A stretch of DNA of 43,955 nt. Source: an uncultured Flavobacteriaceae bacterium (GTDB lineage Bacteria > Bacteroidota > Bacteroidia > Flavobacteriales > Flavobacteriaceae). Location: positions 1-43,955 of the forward strand of contig CANMSA010000029.1 of assembly GCA_947500385.1 (NCBI GenBank), in the 5' to 3' direction. Shown piece after piece: positions 1 to 8,039 of this stretch (position 1 is the stretch's first letter; each line of letters begins with the position of its first letter). The position numbers and the translations under genes were made by a program. The notes below the pieces were generated by a model. The model was not told the origin of the DNA and made no database searches. It saw only the letters and a list, made by a program, of their open reading frames with translations.

Positions 1-3
1 AAA

Positions 4-31
4 AAACCTTAGAAGCTAGCTTCTAAGGTTT
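4..31. terminator. Palindromic terminator of an upstream gene
   Basis: A perfect inverted repeat with 14-base arms (4-17 and 18-31) is flanked by A-runs and T-runs, as in a bidirectional rho-independent terminator. It probably ends a gene lying before the window, and it separates that gene from the AraC regulator at 140. Confidence 0.7.
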
Positions 32-139
32 AATCTTAATTCTTTAAAAACTGTCAACCTATTTTAGGACGACTCACCTCTCTTCCACAATGCTCCAAAA
101 TCCTACAAGAGTAGGTTAAAATTTCGCTATCTTGAACCT

Positions 140-1276
140 ATGTACGAGGTGGCACATCTTAACTACAACTTACAAGTCTTACTAGACATGGTCGGCCTCA
201 TACAGGGGACCACCCTAGGGGTTTTGCTTGTAATACTCAACAAAAGAAAATATCGCAGTACCTTTTTCTTGGGGTTGTTTCTCATTTTTTTGTCCTTAAA
301 GCTGATTACGTTTATCTCCACTAGCATTGGCATAAGCGAGGTATACCCAAAACTTTTTTTGCTTCCCTTTAGTTTCTCCTGGTTACTGTTTCCGTTATTC
401 TTTATCTATACCCAGCAGGTCTCAATGCTTTCAGATAAGAAAACATATTATTGGGTGCTGATTCCCGGCATCATTTCATTTTTAGGACAGTTTGCGATTT
501 TTCTACTCCCTTATGATACTAAATTGGCCATATCGCAAAGTTTCTGGTACGATTTCACTTTGGTATATCTAGGGATATTTTTTGCTTGGGGTATTGCAAT
601 CTGGAACCTACGGCTACTTTACCATCATCGGATCGAGGTACATAATTCTTTTTCCTTGGTAGCAGCAAAAGAACTGCATTGGGCCCGAATTTTTTTAATC
701 TATAGTTTGGCAACCTCTTTGATTACCCATTTGTTATTCTATTTGGAACCTCAGAATTACTATTTTAAAATTTTGTTTTCCGTTATCGATTTAATTTCCA
801 TTTACTGGGTTTCATACCATGGTGTTGTGCAGCGCAATGTATTATCGGTACTTGATGAGAAGGGGAGATACCATGTTAAAAACTTGAAAACCCTTCCGGA
901 AAACATTCAACCCGCGCCTACCGCTTCTGAAGAGTTGGAGGAGTTAATGGTGCAAATAGACGACTATATGATACGATCGGAGAGCTTTATCCATACGGAG
1001 CTGACCATTGTAGATTTGGCCGAAAAACTGAAAGTGCACCCCAAACGCATCTCTACTGCTATCAACACCATCTGTCACCAGAACTTTAATTCGTATGTAA
1101 ATCAATTTCGAATTAAAAAAGCGGAACTGTTACTACAAAAACAGGACGGTCTACCCCTAAGCATCGAGGGTATTGGGCATGAAGTAGGTTTTCATAGTAA
1201 AAGTGCCTTTTACTCCGCTTTCAAAAAAGAGACGGGTACAACACCTACTAAATACAAAGAAAAAGCGGCTTTATAG
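140..1276 (+). CDS. AraC-family regulator with N-terminal membrane domain
   Basis: A 378-residue protein of two parts. About residues 10-235 hold six or seven hydrophobic segments rich in Phe, Leu and Trp. About residues 275-375 form an AraC-type double helix-turn-helix, with a first helix-turn-helix around LTIVDLAEKLKVHPKRIS and a second around IEGIGHEVGFHSKSAFYSAF, ending in the usual TPTKYK. This 7TM-AraC architecture is common in Flavobacteriia and is thought to sense a membrane or extracellular cue and act on nearby promoters. The gene is alone on its strand and follows a terminator, so it is probably monocistronic. A target is not evident; the small gene at 1522 is a candidate by proximity. 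The family call is secure and the ligand is unknown. Confidence 0.9.
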   Translation: MYEVAHLNYNLQVLLDMVGLIQGTTLGVLLVILNKRKYRSTFFLGLFLIFLSLKLITFISTSIGISEVYPKLFLLPFSFSWLLFPLFFIYTQQVSMLSDKKTYYWVLIPGIISFLGQFAIFLLPYDTKLAISQSFWYDFTLVYLGIFFAWGIAIWNLRLLYHHRIEVHNSFSLVAAKELHWARIFLIYSLATSLITHLLFYLEPQNYYFKILFSVIDLISIYWVSYHGVVQRNVLSVLDEKGRYHVKNLKTLPENIQPAPTASEELEELMVQIDDYMIRSESFIHTELTIVDLAEKLKVHPKRISTAINTICHQNFNSYVNQFRIKKAELLLQKQDGLPLSIEGIGHEVGFHSKSAFYSAFKKETGTTPTKYKEKAAL

Positions 1277-1438
1277 CAAGCGTAGGGTACTCGTCCAATT
1301 TCTTTCTATCCGTATGGATTCCTGAAAGGGCCTGTGCGCGAGGTTCTGATTCCTGAATAAAAACCCCTTTTAGGGTATTGCGACGCCAATGGGTTCTGAT
1401 TTCCGATATCCGTACTAGTATTGTGTGAATTTACTGGT

Positions 1439-1500
1439 ATACCATGTGCTATTTTTTGAATATTTGCAGCTCGAAAAAATAAGGGGGTTTCCCATGGTAT
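1439..1500. promoter_or_regulatory. Possible operator: 8-bp inverted repeat around a weak promoter box
   Basis: ATACCATG (1439-1446) and its exact complement CATGGTAT (1493-1500) flank AATATTTG (1459-1466), which is one mismatch from the Bacteroidota -7 box TAnnTTTG. The arms are 46 bases apart and lie just before the gene at 1522. The arrangement would suit a looping regulator, but 8-base arms can occur by chance. Confidence 0.25.
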
Positions 1501-1521
1501 TATTGTAAAAAAAATCGACCA

Positions 1522-1935
1522 ATGGAGTCTGTTCAGATAAATCCGATAGGAAACTTTGATTCATGGGAATCGAGCAAACTACTGGAGTTACGACAGCATC
1601 AGATCAGCGAATGCCTCGGACAGAAGGTATTGTTCGAAAACGCGAACATACGATTATGGGAAGTGGTATTATTGACGAATGAACGACTTCCGTTTCGAAA
1701 ATCGAATCGTGATTGTTGCTGGATCTGCATGACGAACGCCCTGGCAATTTCGCGAATTGAGAATGGTCAAATTAACCTGATGCGTTTGAAAAAAGGGGAT
1801 ACGACCTATTGGCAATCCGAAAATGAACAAACCATTTTTGACTTGGAAAATATAGGAGAAGAAATACTGGTTTTTCACATAATGGAATTCAGGGAAATAG
1901 AAAACACGCGCGAACCGTATAAAAACAAATTGTAG
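1522..1935 (+). CDS. Small uncharacterised protein, possibly cupin-like
   Basis: A 137-residue soluble protein with no signal peptide or membrane segment. The pattern of short strands (NIRLWEVVLLTNERLPF, then INLMRLKKGDTTYWQ, then FDLENIGEEILVFHIMEF) resembles the two-motif jelly roll of small cupins, with a GD turn at the end of motif 1. However, the metal-binding His residues of typical cupins are not evident, so the assignment rests on fold impression only. It follows the AraC-type regulator by 245 bases on the same strand and converges with the dehalogenase gene. The start is chosen as the first ATG in an open frame; no strong ribosome site is visible, which is normal in this phylum. Confidence 0.65.
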   Translation: MESVQINPIGNFDSWESSKLLELRQHQISECLGQKVLFENANIRLWEVVLLTNERLPFRKSNRDCCWICMTNALAISRIENGQINLMRLKKGDTTYWQSENEQTIFDLENIGEEILVFHIMEFREIENTREPYKNKL

Positions 1936-2065
1936 GAAATAGAAGTTCCCCTACTACAAACCCCACAACAAGTTTTACCGTAAAAGTTCCCCCATAATTC
2001 GGTAGCATTTGTTAGGCGATACAATGGCACTTATTCTACGAATAACGATTTGTTTCGCCGGGGTT

Positions 2066-2965
2066 TTACTTTTTCCACCGCTTCAGAAAGTTGACAAGAA
2101 GATGCGCCAGTTCGTCCCCTTTTTCCTCTTGAATGAAATGCCCTGCTTCCTGAATTATTTGATGTGGCTGCCCCTTTGCTCCCGGTACTTTCGATTGAAA
2201 AAAGGTATCGGCCCCGCGCATGATAGGGTCAGAATCGCCAAAAAGGGTCAAAAAAGGTTTTCCCCATTTTTCTAACACCCGCCAGGTGGCATCACATGCG
2301 GGTAATGCATTTGCTTCATCATCCCCGTCAAAAGGTACCAATTTCGGAAATATACGAGCACCTGCCATATAGGAATCATCAGGAAAAGGGGCGTCGTAGG
2401 CCGCCATGATCTCTTTTGAAAGCCGTGATACCGTTCCCATCTGTAATACGCTTCCCGCATTGAATTCGGGTGCCGTTTGCGAAAAGTGGCGCCACTTTAA
2501 GAATGCATCATTTGCGCGCACTCCCGACCTGGGCACGAAGGTATTCGAAGCGACAATACTACTAAACAACTTTTCATTTTCGGCAGCCAATCGCAAACCT
2601 GCAAGGCCTCCCCAATCCTGGCAAAACAAATTTATCTCGTAGAGCTCCAAATTTGTCACCAAATTTTTAAGCCAGGCCACATGCCTTTCAAAACTGTACG
2701 CCTGCCGATCGACCGGTTTGTCCGATTTTCCAAAACCGATAAGGTCAGGAGCAACTACGCGAAAGCCCTCGGTGACCAGTATCGGAATCATTTTACGATA
2801 CAAATATGACCAACTAGGTTCACCGTGCAATAATAAAACAACCGGCCCCTCTCCTTCATCTACATAATGCATTTGAAGTTCCTCATCGACCGCCGAATAG
2901 TTCGCACGAAACGGATAATCATTTAACCATTCGAATCGGGAAGCAGGTGTTTTTTGTATTTTCAT
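2066..2965 (-). CDS. Haloalkane dehalogenase (subfamily I-like)
   Basis: A 299-residue alpha/beta hydrolase. The nucleophile motif is CQDWGG with Asp117, followed by the halide-holding Trp118. The oxyanion motif HGEPSW lies at 47-52, the candidate acid is Asp246 in GDSDP, and the catalytic His276 is in EAGHF. Trp158 in the cap region is a candidate for the second halide-binding Trp. Asp-Trp in place of Ser at the nucleophile elbow, with the HGEPSW signature, is typical of haloalkane dehalogenases and close to the DhlA/DhmA subfamily. These enzymes hydrolyse carbon-halogen bonds to an alcohol plus halide. It is the last gene of the minus-strand catabolic cluster, 17 bases after the MaoC hydratase, so its alcohol product could feed the dehydrogenases upstream. 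An epoxide hydrolase is less likely because the lid Tyr pair is not seen. Confidence 0.85.
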   Translation of the reverse strand: MKIQKTPASRFEWLNDYPFRANYSAVDEELQMHYVDEGEGPVVLLLHGEPSWSYLYRKMIPILVTEGFRVVAPDLIGFGKSDKPVDRQAYSFERHVAWLKNLVTNLELYEINLFCQDWGGLAGLRLAAENEKLFSSIVASNTFVPRSGVRANDAFLKWRHFSQTAPEFNAGSVLQMGTVSRLSKEIMAAYDAPFPDDSYMAGARIFPKLVPFDGDDEANALPACDATWRVLEKWGKPFLTLFGDSDPIMRGADTFFQSKVPGAKGQPHQIIQEAGHFIQEEKGDELAHLLVNFLKRWKK

Positions 2966-2982
2966 AGCTTCTTACATCCCAA

Positions 2983-3447
2983 TTATTCGAACATTAAAGA
3001 GACAAATTCGGCAACACATGCCGGTTTCTCGGCCCCTTCAATTTCGACCGTGCAATCCCAGAGGATTTTCATGCCTGTATCACCGTACGGATCTACCTGA
3101 AGAATTTTGCTTCTTAGCCGCACCTTACTATTAACCAAAACCGGATTGGGAAAACGTACCTTGTTCAAGCCATAGTTGACCCCCATCTGAACACTTTCCA
3201 CCCGTAATACTTCTCCCAACATTTTTGAAATGAGGGAAACCGACATGAATCCATGGGCCACCGGGGCTTTAAAAGGAGAATATTGGTTCGCTTTTTCAAC
3301 ATCCACATGAATCCATTGAAAATCGAGTGTGGCTTCCGCAAAAGCATTTATCATTTCTTGGGTTACCGTTATCCAATCGCCCAAGGGTAGTTCACTACCA
3401 ACTTTTTTCTTAAGCGCCGCTAAATTTGTACAAACGAGTGCTTCCAT
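2983..3447 (-). CDS. MaoC-family (R)-specific enoyl-CoA hydratase
   Basis: A 154-residue single hot-dog domain. The hydratase signature is clear: Asp42 and His47 in DFQWIH, preceded by an ITVTQEMINAFAEAT segment, and HGFMS at 65-69. Family members hydrate trans-2-enoyl-CoA to (R)-3-hydroxyacyl-CoA. It lies 6 bases after the FabG-like gene, a pairing that usually interconverts enoyl-, 3-hydroxy- and 3-ketoacyl-CoA. There is no signal peptide, so it is cytosolic. Length matches the single-domain group. The exact chain length of its substrate cannot be read from sequence. Confidence 0.88.
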   Translation of the reverse strand: MEALVCTNLAALKKKVGSELPLGDWITVTQEMINAFAEATLDFQWIHVDVEKANQYSPFKAPVAHGFMSVSLISKMLGEVLRVESVQMGVNYGLNKVRFPNPVLVNSKVRLRSKILQVDPYGDTGMKILWDCTVEIEGAEKPACVAEFVSLMFE

Positions 3448-3453
3448 ATATCG

Positions 3454-4191
3454 TTATCTTGAAATTCCACCATCAATTGTAAGACAAATGCCCGAAACAT
3501 ATTGCGCCTCATCGGAGGCAAGGTATAAGTACCCATAGGCAATGTCAATAGGTTGTGCAGCCTTCTGGAGCGGAATCTGTTTCTTGATGGCCGTGAGATG
3601 TTCATCGGGAATGCCCTTTACCATTTCGGTAAGGGTAAAACCGGGAGCCACCGCGTTCGCGGTAATTCCGTACTTGCCCAACTCCATCGTCCAAGTTTTT
3701 GACATCGCGATTACACCTGCCTTGGTTGCCGCATAGTTTGTTTGTCCAAAATTCCCCCGGAGGCCTACATTGGAAGCCGCCGAGACGATTCTACCATAAC
3801 CCGCTTCTTTCATATAACCGGCAACCGCTTGGGTGCATAGAAATACTCCCTTTAGATTTACATCGATTACCGCATCCCATTCTGATTCGCTCATTTTTTG
3901 CAAGGTTTTATCTCTGGTGATTCCTGCATTGTTGATCAGGATATCTATTTTTCCAAACCTGGCATGCACATCCGCGACCGCAGCGGCAACTGCTTCCTTG
4001 TCCGTGACCGATATTTTATGAAATTCTGCCGTCCCGCCGTTGTCATTGATGTTTTTGGCAGTAGTGACCCCTTCTTCCAAAAGATCCCATAGTATCACCG
4101 ATGCTCCCTCTTTTGCAAACAATTCGGAAATTGCCTTGCCGATACCGCGAGCACCTCCGGTAACGATTGCCACTCTATTCTTTAATCGCAT
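3454..4191 (-). CDS. FabG-like 3-oxoacyl reductase / 3-hydroxyacyl-CoA dehydrogenase (SDR)
   Basis: A 245-residue classical short-chain dehydrogenase. It has TGGARGIG at 11-18 for nucleotide binding, NNAG at 87-90, and catalytic Ser140, Tyr153 and Lys157. It resembles FabG closely in length and in its C-terminal VSGICLTIDGG segment. In this setting, beside a MaoC hydratase, it more likely acts on CoA esters than in fatty-acid synthesis. Its start lies only nine bases from a ten-copy heptamer array (4201-4270), so transcription or translation could depend on repeat number. A gap of 256 bases separates it from the MDR gene upstream, so it may begin a separate transcript. Confidence 0.88.
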   Translation of the reverse strand: MRLKNRVAIVTGGARGIGKAISELFAKEGASVILWDLLEEGVTTAKNINDNGGTAEFHKISVTDKEAVAAAVADVHARFGKIDILINNAGITRDKTLQKMSESEWDAVIDVNLKGVFLCTQAVAGYMKEAGYGRIVSAASNVGLRGNFGQTNYAATKAGVIAMSKTWTMELGKYGITANAVAPGFTLTEMVKGIPDEHLTAIKKQIPLQKAAQPIDIAYGYLYLASDEAQYVSGICLTIDGGISR

Positions 4192-4200
4192 TGTACTATT

Positions 4201-4270
4201 GTTAGATGTTAGATGTTAGATGTTAGATGTTAGATGTTAGATGTTAGATGTTAGATGTTAGATGTTAGAT
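4201..4270. repeat. Perfect heptamer tandem array, GTTAGAT x10
   Basis: Ten uninterrupted copies of GTTAGAT (ATCTAAC on the minus strand) span 70 bases. The array begins nine bases upstream of the ATG of the FabG-like gene, in its leader. Pure short arrays of this kind change copy number by slipped-strand mispairing, and a seven-base step would shift promoter or leader spacing. Confidence 0.97.
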
Positions 4271-4290
4271 GAAGAAATAAAATCCCACTT

Positions 4291-4446
4291 AAATATCAAA
4301 TGTAACCGCAAACCACTTTTCACCATTATTAATGACCGTTAATCGCCCCTTGTACGTTAAAAATATCAAATTCAACTACAAAACTGACTGATTACCCCCC
4401 ACCCTTCACGGCTTACTGCTTACTGTTCACTGTCAATTGTTCGCTA
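4291..4446. repeat. Second degenerate heptamer array and direct repeat in the same gap
   Basis: At 4405-4446 there are about six imperfect seven-base words (TTCACGG, CTTACTG, CTTACTG, TTCACTG, TCAATTG, TTCGCTA). In addition AAATATCAAA at 4291 recurs at 4361 with related flanks (ACcgCAAA and ACtaCAAA). Together with the perfect array, most of this gap is repetitive. No coding potential is seen here. Confidence 0.6.
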
Positions 4447-4447
4447 A

Positions 4448-5425
4448 TCACTCCATGCCAATCACTGCTTTTCCCTTTACGCTTCGTTGCATCATATCCT
4501 CCAGCGCCACCGGAGCTTCCGCCAACGGATAGATTTTATGAATATGCGGGTTGAGCTTTCCGTTGCCATACCAAGACATCAAGTCAAGGGTATTTTCCTG
4601 GTTCTTTTTGGGTGTCCTCATCGCAAAACTTCCCCAAAATACCCCTACGAGCGCACACCCTTTTAAAAGGGCCAAATTAAGCGGTATCTTTGGGATATCG
4701 CCGGCTGCAAAACCAACGATCAGGTATCTCCCCTCCCAGGCCATACCACGAATGGCAGCTTCAGAAAAATCCCCGCCGACCGGGTCGTACACCACATCAA
4801 CACCTTTCCCATTGGTCAGTTCTTTGATGGTCTCCTTGAGATTCTGATCTGAATAATTGATGACGGCATCCGCACCGTACCTTTTGCAGAGTTCCAATTT
4901 TTCCGTCGTAGATGCGGCGGCAATGACCTTGGCGCCCATCAGTTTGCCGAGTTCAACGGCCGCAAGCCCCACACCTCCCGAAGCACCGAGTACCAGAAGG
5001 GTTTCGCCCTCTTTTAGTTGCCCCCTATCTTTTAATGCATGGTATGAGGTACCATAGGCCATCATAAACGACGCGGCTACAGCAAAATCCATTTGTGGCG
5101 GTTTTAAAAAACAAGCATTTGCAGGTACCACTACTTCCTCGGCATATCCGCCATTCAATACAAAACCAAAAACGGCATCGCCCGGCTTTACATGGGTGAC
5201 TCCCTCGCCCACTTCTTTCACCACCCCCGCAATATCGCTGCCCGGTGTAAAAGGCACTTTTGGTTTGAACTGATACAACCCCTGAATGATCAACGTATCC
5301 GGGAAGTTTACTCCGCACGCTTTTACCTGCACCAAAACTTCTTTTGCTTTTGGTTTCGGACTATCCAAGACCTCTAATTTTAAATCAGAAGGCGGACCAA
5401 AGGCCTTACAAACGATTGCTTTCAA
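4448..5425 (-). CDS. NADPH:quinone oxidoreductase-like MDR enzyme
   Basis: A 325-residue zinc-free medium-chain dehydrogenase/reductase of the quinone oxidoreductase type. The N-terminal GroES-like domain has KACGVNFPDTLIIQG and TPGSDIAGVVKEVG. The Rossmann motif is GASGGVGLAAVELG around residue 145. The Cys and His ligands of zinc alcohol dehydrogenases are missing, as expected for this class. Members reduce quinones or the double bond of enoyl compounds with NADPH. It follows another MDR gene by 20 bases in the catabolic cluster. A role in saturating an alpha,beta-unsaturated intermediate is plausible but inferred from context. Confidence 0.85.
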   Translation of the reverse strand: MKAIVCKAFGPPSDLKLEVLDSPKPKAKEVLVQVKACGVNFPDTLIIQGLYQFKPKVPFTPGSDIAGVVKEVGEGVTHVKPGDAVFGFVLNGGYAEEVVVPANACFLKPPQMDFAVAASFMMAYGTSYHALKDRGQLKEGETLLVLGASGGVGLAAVELGKLMGAKVIAAASTTEKLELCKRYGADAVINYSDQNLKETIKELTNGKGVDVVYDPVGGDFSEAAIRGMAWEGRYLIVGFAAGDIPKIPLNLALLKGCALVGVFWGSFAMRTPKKNQENTLDLMSWYGNGKLNPHIHKIYPLAEAPVALEDMMQRSVKGKAVIGME

Positions 5426-5445
5426 TAGTTTTTATTTAGAAATGA

Positions 5446-6450
5446 TTAATCTTCCTGTACTTTTAATACCAGTTTGCCCATTTTATCGCCGGTGAAGAGG
5501 CGACCAAAGGTTTCTGGGAAATTTTCGATTCCATCATAGACATCTTCCTTGCTCTTCAGTTTTCCCTGCATCAACCAAGCGCCCATTTCCATGGCCGCTT
5601 TTTTATAGTCGGCAGCATAGTCGAATACGACCATGCCTTTCATACTGGCACGGTTTACAAGAAGTGCCAAGTAATTTTTGGGTCCTCGAACATCTTTCTT
5701 GTTATTGTACTGAGAAATAGCCCCACAAATCACAATACGGGCCCCCATTCGAATTCGGGAAAGTGCCGCATCCAAGATTTCACCACCAACGTTGTCAAAA
5801 TATACATCCAACCCTTTTGGACATTCCCGCTTGATGGCATCATAGATGTTTTCGGACTTGTAATCGATTGCGGCATCAAAACCAAGTTCCTCAACAAGGT
5901 ACTTGCATTTCGCCGCACCTCCTGCGATTCCTATGACCTTACAACCCTTTATTTTGGCTATCTGCCCCACGACACTGCCTACCGCACCTGCCGCCCCCGA
6001 GACCAAAACGATATCGCCTTCCTTTATTTTTCCTTCTTGTAGAATACCAAAATAGGCGGTCATACCGGGCATGCCCAAGGTACCAAGGTACATGGGTAGC
6101 GGAGCAACTTTTGGGTCTACGGGGTACCAATTCTCTCCGTCGGTGACCGTGTATTGTTGCACCCCGCCCCAACCACTTACAAAATCACCTTCTTTCAATT
6201 TAGGGTGATTGTTCGCTTTGATTACCTGTCCTACGGAACCTGCCCGCATCACGGCGCCAATTTCCACCGGTGCAATGTACGACCGCGCATCGTTCATCCA
6301 ACCCCGCATCGCGGGATCTAGCGATAAATAATGTTGGCAAATCAACACTTCTCCCTCACCAGGTTCTGGTACTGTCGAAGATTCCAAAGACCAAGTGGTC
6401 GCATCCGGCATTCCTTCCGGTCTATTTCTTAGTATCCATTGTTTATTCAT
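5446..6450 (-). CDS. NADP-dependent MDR oxidoreductase (prostaglandin reductase/CurA-like)
   Basis: A 334-residue MDR protein of the leukotriene B4 dehydrogenase/CurA/YncB group. It shows an N-terminal LSLDPAMRGWMND block, SGAAGAVGSVVGQIAKIKG as the Rossmann motif near residue 150, and YFDNVGGEILD near 220, all typical of this group. Such enzymes use NADPH to reduce the double bond of enones or 2-alkenals. It is transcribed 21 bases after the enoyl-CoA isomerase-like gene and just before the second MDR gene. Two neighbouring MDR enzymes from different subgroups suggest different substrates rather than a recent duplication. Confidence 0.88.
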   Translation of the reverse strand: MNKQWILRNRPEGMPDATTWSLESSTVPEPGEGEVLICQHYLSLDPAMRGWMNDARSYIAPVEIGAVMRAGSVGQVIKANNHPKLKEGDFVSGWGGVQQYTVTDGENWYPVDPKVAPLPMYLGTLGMPGMTAYFGILQEGKIKEGDIVLVSGAAGAVGSVVGQIAKIKGCKVIGIAGGAAKCKYLVEELGFDAAIDYKSENIYDAIKRECPKGLDVYFDNVGGEILDAALSRIRMGARIVICGAISQYNNKKDVRGPKNYLALLVNRASMKGMVVFDYAADYKKAAMEMGAWLMQGKLKSKEDVYDGIENFPETFGRLFTGDKMGKLVLKVQED

Positions 6451-6471
6451 ATCGTTCTCCTTATTTCTTAA

Positions 6472-7236
6472 TTATTTATGTTGTAGACTTTCAACAAAAG
6501 CCTTCATTTTTGCCCGGATATTGGGGGACCACCAAAGCTCGATCGCCTCCGCCAAATCTTTGGAAGCATCGGTCTCTAAATTGGAAAACCACGTATTTCG
6601 CAACTTCCTTTTGGTATTTTTAAAAATAATCGGGTCGGCCTTTAAAAACTGTTTCATTTTTTTCTCCGCCATGGGCAGTACTTCTTCCATAGGTACTAAC
6701 TGATTTACCAAGCCACATTCCAATGCTTCGGTACCATTCAACAATTTACCATCTAAAATGTATTCATGCGCTTTACCGGTCCCTATCCAAAAGGAATAGG
6801 CGTTCACTAAATTATTTGAAATCTGAATGTTGACCGCCACCTCGTTTAAGCCAATGGTGTACTTCTCGCCCTTTGCCATTATACGGTAGTCTGCCGTAAT
6901 GGCAAATACACACCCCCCTGCGGGGGCATATCCAGGAATAGCGCAAACGAGCGGTTTTCGAAATTGGGCCATTTGCAGATGCAATGCGCCAAAATCACCA
7001 AAAAAAGCGGTTATTTCATCAGTATCATACCCATACAGCTCAATTACATCCAAACCAGCGGAAAAAAAATGCGGAATCCCGGTCAAAATAACCCCTCCGA
7101 CCGTTTCATCCTTCTCCGATTCGGCAAAGACCGCAGACAGTTCCCGAACCATTTCATGATTGATCGCATTGACTTTACCACGATTTAACTGTACAATGGT
7201 ATACCCTTCTTTCCTTTCTAATTGTATTGTTTTCAA
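6472..7236 (-). CDS. Enoyl-CoA hydratase/isomerase, resembling delta3,delta2-enoyl-CoA isomerase
   Basis: A 254-residue crotonase-fold protein. The oxyanion-hole elements are FSAGLD (58-63) and APAGGC (104-109). The first hydratase Glu is replaced by Val110, while the second is kept as Glu132 in GLNEV. This one-Glu pattern, with PAGGC, ADYRIMA and YTIGLNE blocks, closely resembles mitochondrial ECI1, which moves a double bond from position 3 to 2. Isomerase activity is therefore more likely than hydratase activity, which would fit a cluster that has a separate MaoC hydratase. It lies 40 bases after an SDR gene in the same orientation. The distinction rests on alignment by eye. Confidence 0.82.
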   Translation of the reverse strand: MKTIQLERKEGYTIVQLNRGKVNAINHEMVRELSAVFAESEKDETVGGVILTGIPHFFSAGLDVIELYGYDTDEITAFFGDFGALHLQMAQFRKPLVCAIPGYAPAGGCVFAITADYRIMAKGEKYTIGLNEVAVNIQISNNLVNAYSFWIGTGKAHEYILDGKLLNGTEALECGLVNQLVPMEEVLPMAEKKMKQFLKADPIIFKNTKRKLRNTWFSNLETDASKDLAEAIELWWSPNIRAKMKAFVESLQHK

Positions 7237-7276
7237 TAGTAGATTTTTAAAAATTCAGATGCTAAACATTTTTTTC

Positions 7277-8032
7277 CTAGAGGGAAGTTCCCCCATCCAA
7301 TATAATTGTTTGTCCAGTAATAAACTTTGTGGTGTCCGAGGCCAGCCATACGATCGCCTCGGCAATCTCCGAAGCATCTCCATAACGTTTCATGGGAATC
7401 ACACTTTTTAAAATGGCATCCATATCGGGCCGGGCAGCTAGCAATTTGTCCAAAAGTGCCGATTCGGTATACCCTGGACAAACGGCATTCACTCGAATAT
7501 TCTTGGTTGCGTATTCCATCGCCGCCGACTTGGTCATCCCTACCACCGCAAATTTACTAGCGCTGTAAGACAGATTGTTCGGAGAAGCCTTTAAGCCCGC
7601 CAAAGAAGCAACATTTACGATGTTGCCTCCTCCTTGTTCCAGCATCTGTCGCAATGCCAATTTCATACAATAGAACACCCCGGTTTGATTTACGGCAATA
7701 ACCCTGTCCCAATCTTCAAGGGTATATTCGGCCGTTTTGGCCATCATTCTCGGTCCGATACCCGCATTGTTCACTATTACATCTAAACGCCCGAACTGTT
7801 TTACAGTTTCTTTGATTAGGTTTTCGACCGCCTCGTATTTGGCCACATTCGCTTCTATTGCGATCGCCTTGCCTCCCTCCGAGCTTATTGCGGCAACTGT
7901 TTTTTGGGCCTTCGTGATTTTCAGGTCGGAGACAATGACCTGCGCCCCATGATGGGCAAAGTGCTTGGCGGCGGCGGCTCCTATCCCAGAGCCTGCGCCG
8001 GTTACCACTACTATTTTACCTTTAACTTCCAT
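7277..8032 (-). CDS. Short-chain dehydrogenase/reductase
   Basis: A 251-residue classical SDR. TGAGSGIG (11-18) binds the nucleotide, Asp36 at the end of the second strand favours NAD over NADP, NNAG lies at 88-91, and the catalytic residues are Ser143, Tyr156 and Lys160. It ends in the common ITGQTIILDGG segment. An NAD-linked enzyme would suit oxidation of a hydroxyacyl-CoA or alcohol in a degradative pathway. It follows the DUF1330-like gene by seven bases. The substrate is not evident; a 3-hydroxyacyl-CoA dehydrogenase is the best guess by context. Confidence 0.87.
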   Translation of the reverse strand: MEVKGKIVVVTGAGSGIGAAAAKHFAHHGAQVIVSDLKITKAQKTVAAISSEGGKAIAIEANVAKYEAVENLIKETVKQFGRLDVIVNNAGIGPRMMAKTAEYTLEDWDRVIAVNQTGVFYCMKLALRQMLEQGGGNIVNVASLAGLKASPNNLSYSASKFAVVGMTKSAAMEYATKNIRVNAVCPGYTESALLDKLLAARPDMDAILKSVIPMKRYGDASEIAEAIVWLASDTTKFITGQTIILDGGTSL

Positions 8033-8039
8033 GTCTGTT

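Noticed and set aside
2011-2017. GTTAGGC, like an integron attC core
   Set aside because: No matching partner core or attC-like palindrome is found at a suitable distance.
2009-2275. Plus-strand 88-residue frame
   Set aside because: It overlaps the end of the dehalogenase gene, is low in complexity and matches no family.
4201-4270. Heptamer array as a CRISPR
   Set aside because: The units are seven bases and contiguous, with no spacers and no cas genes.
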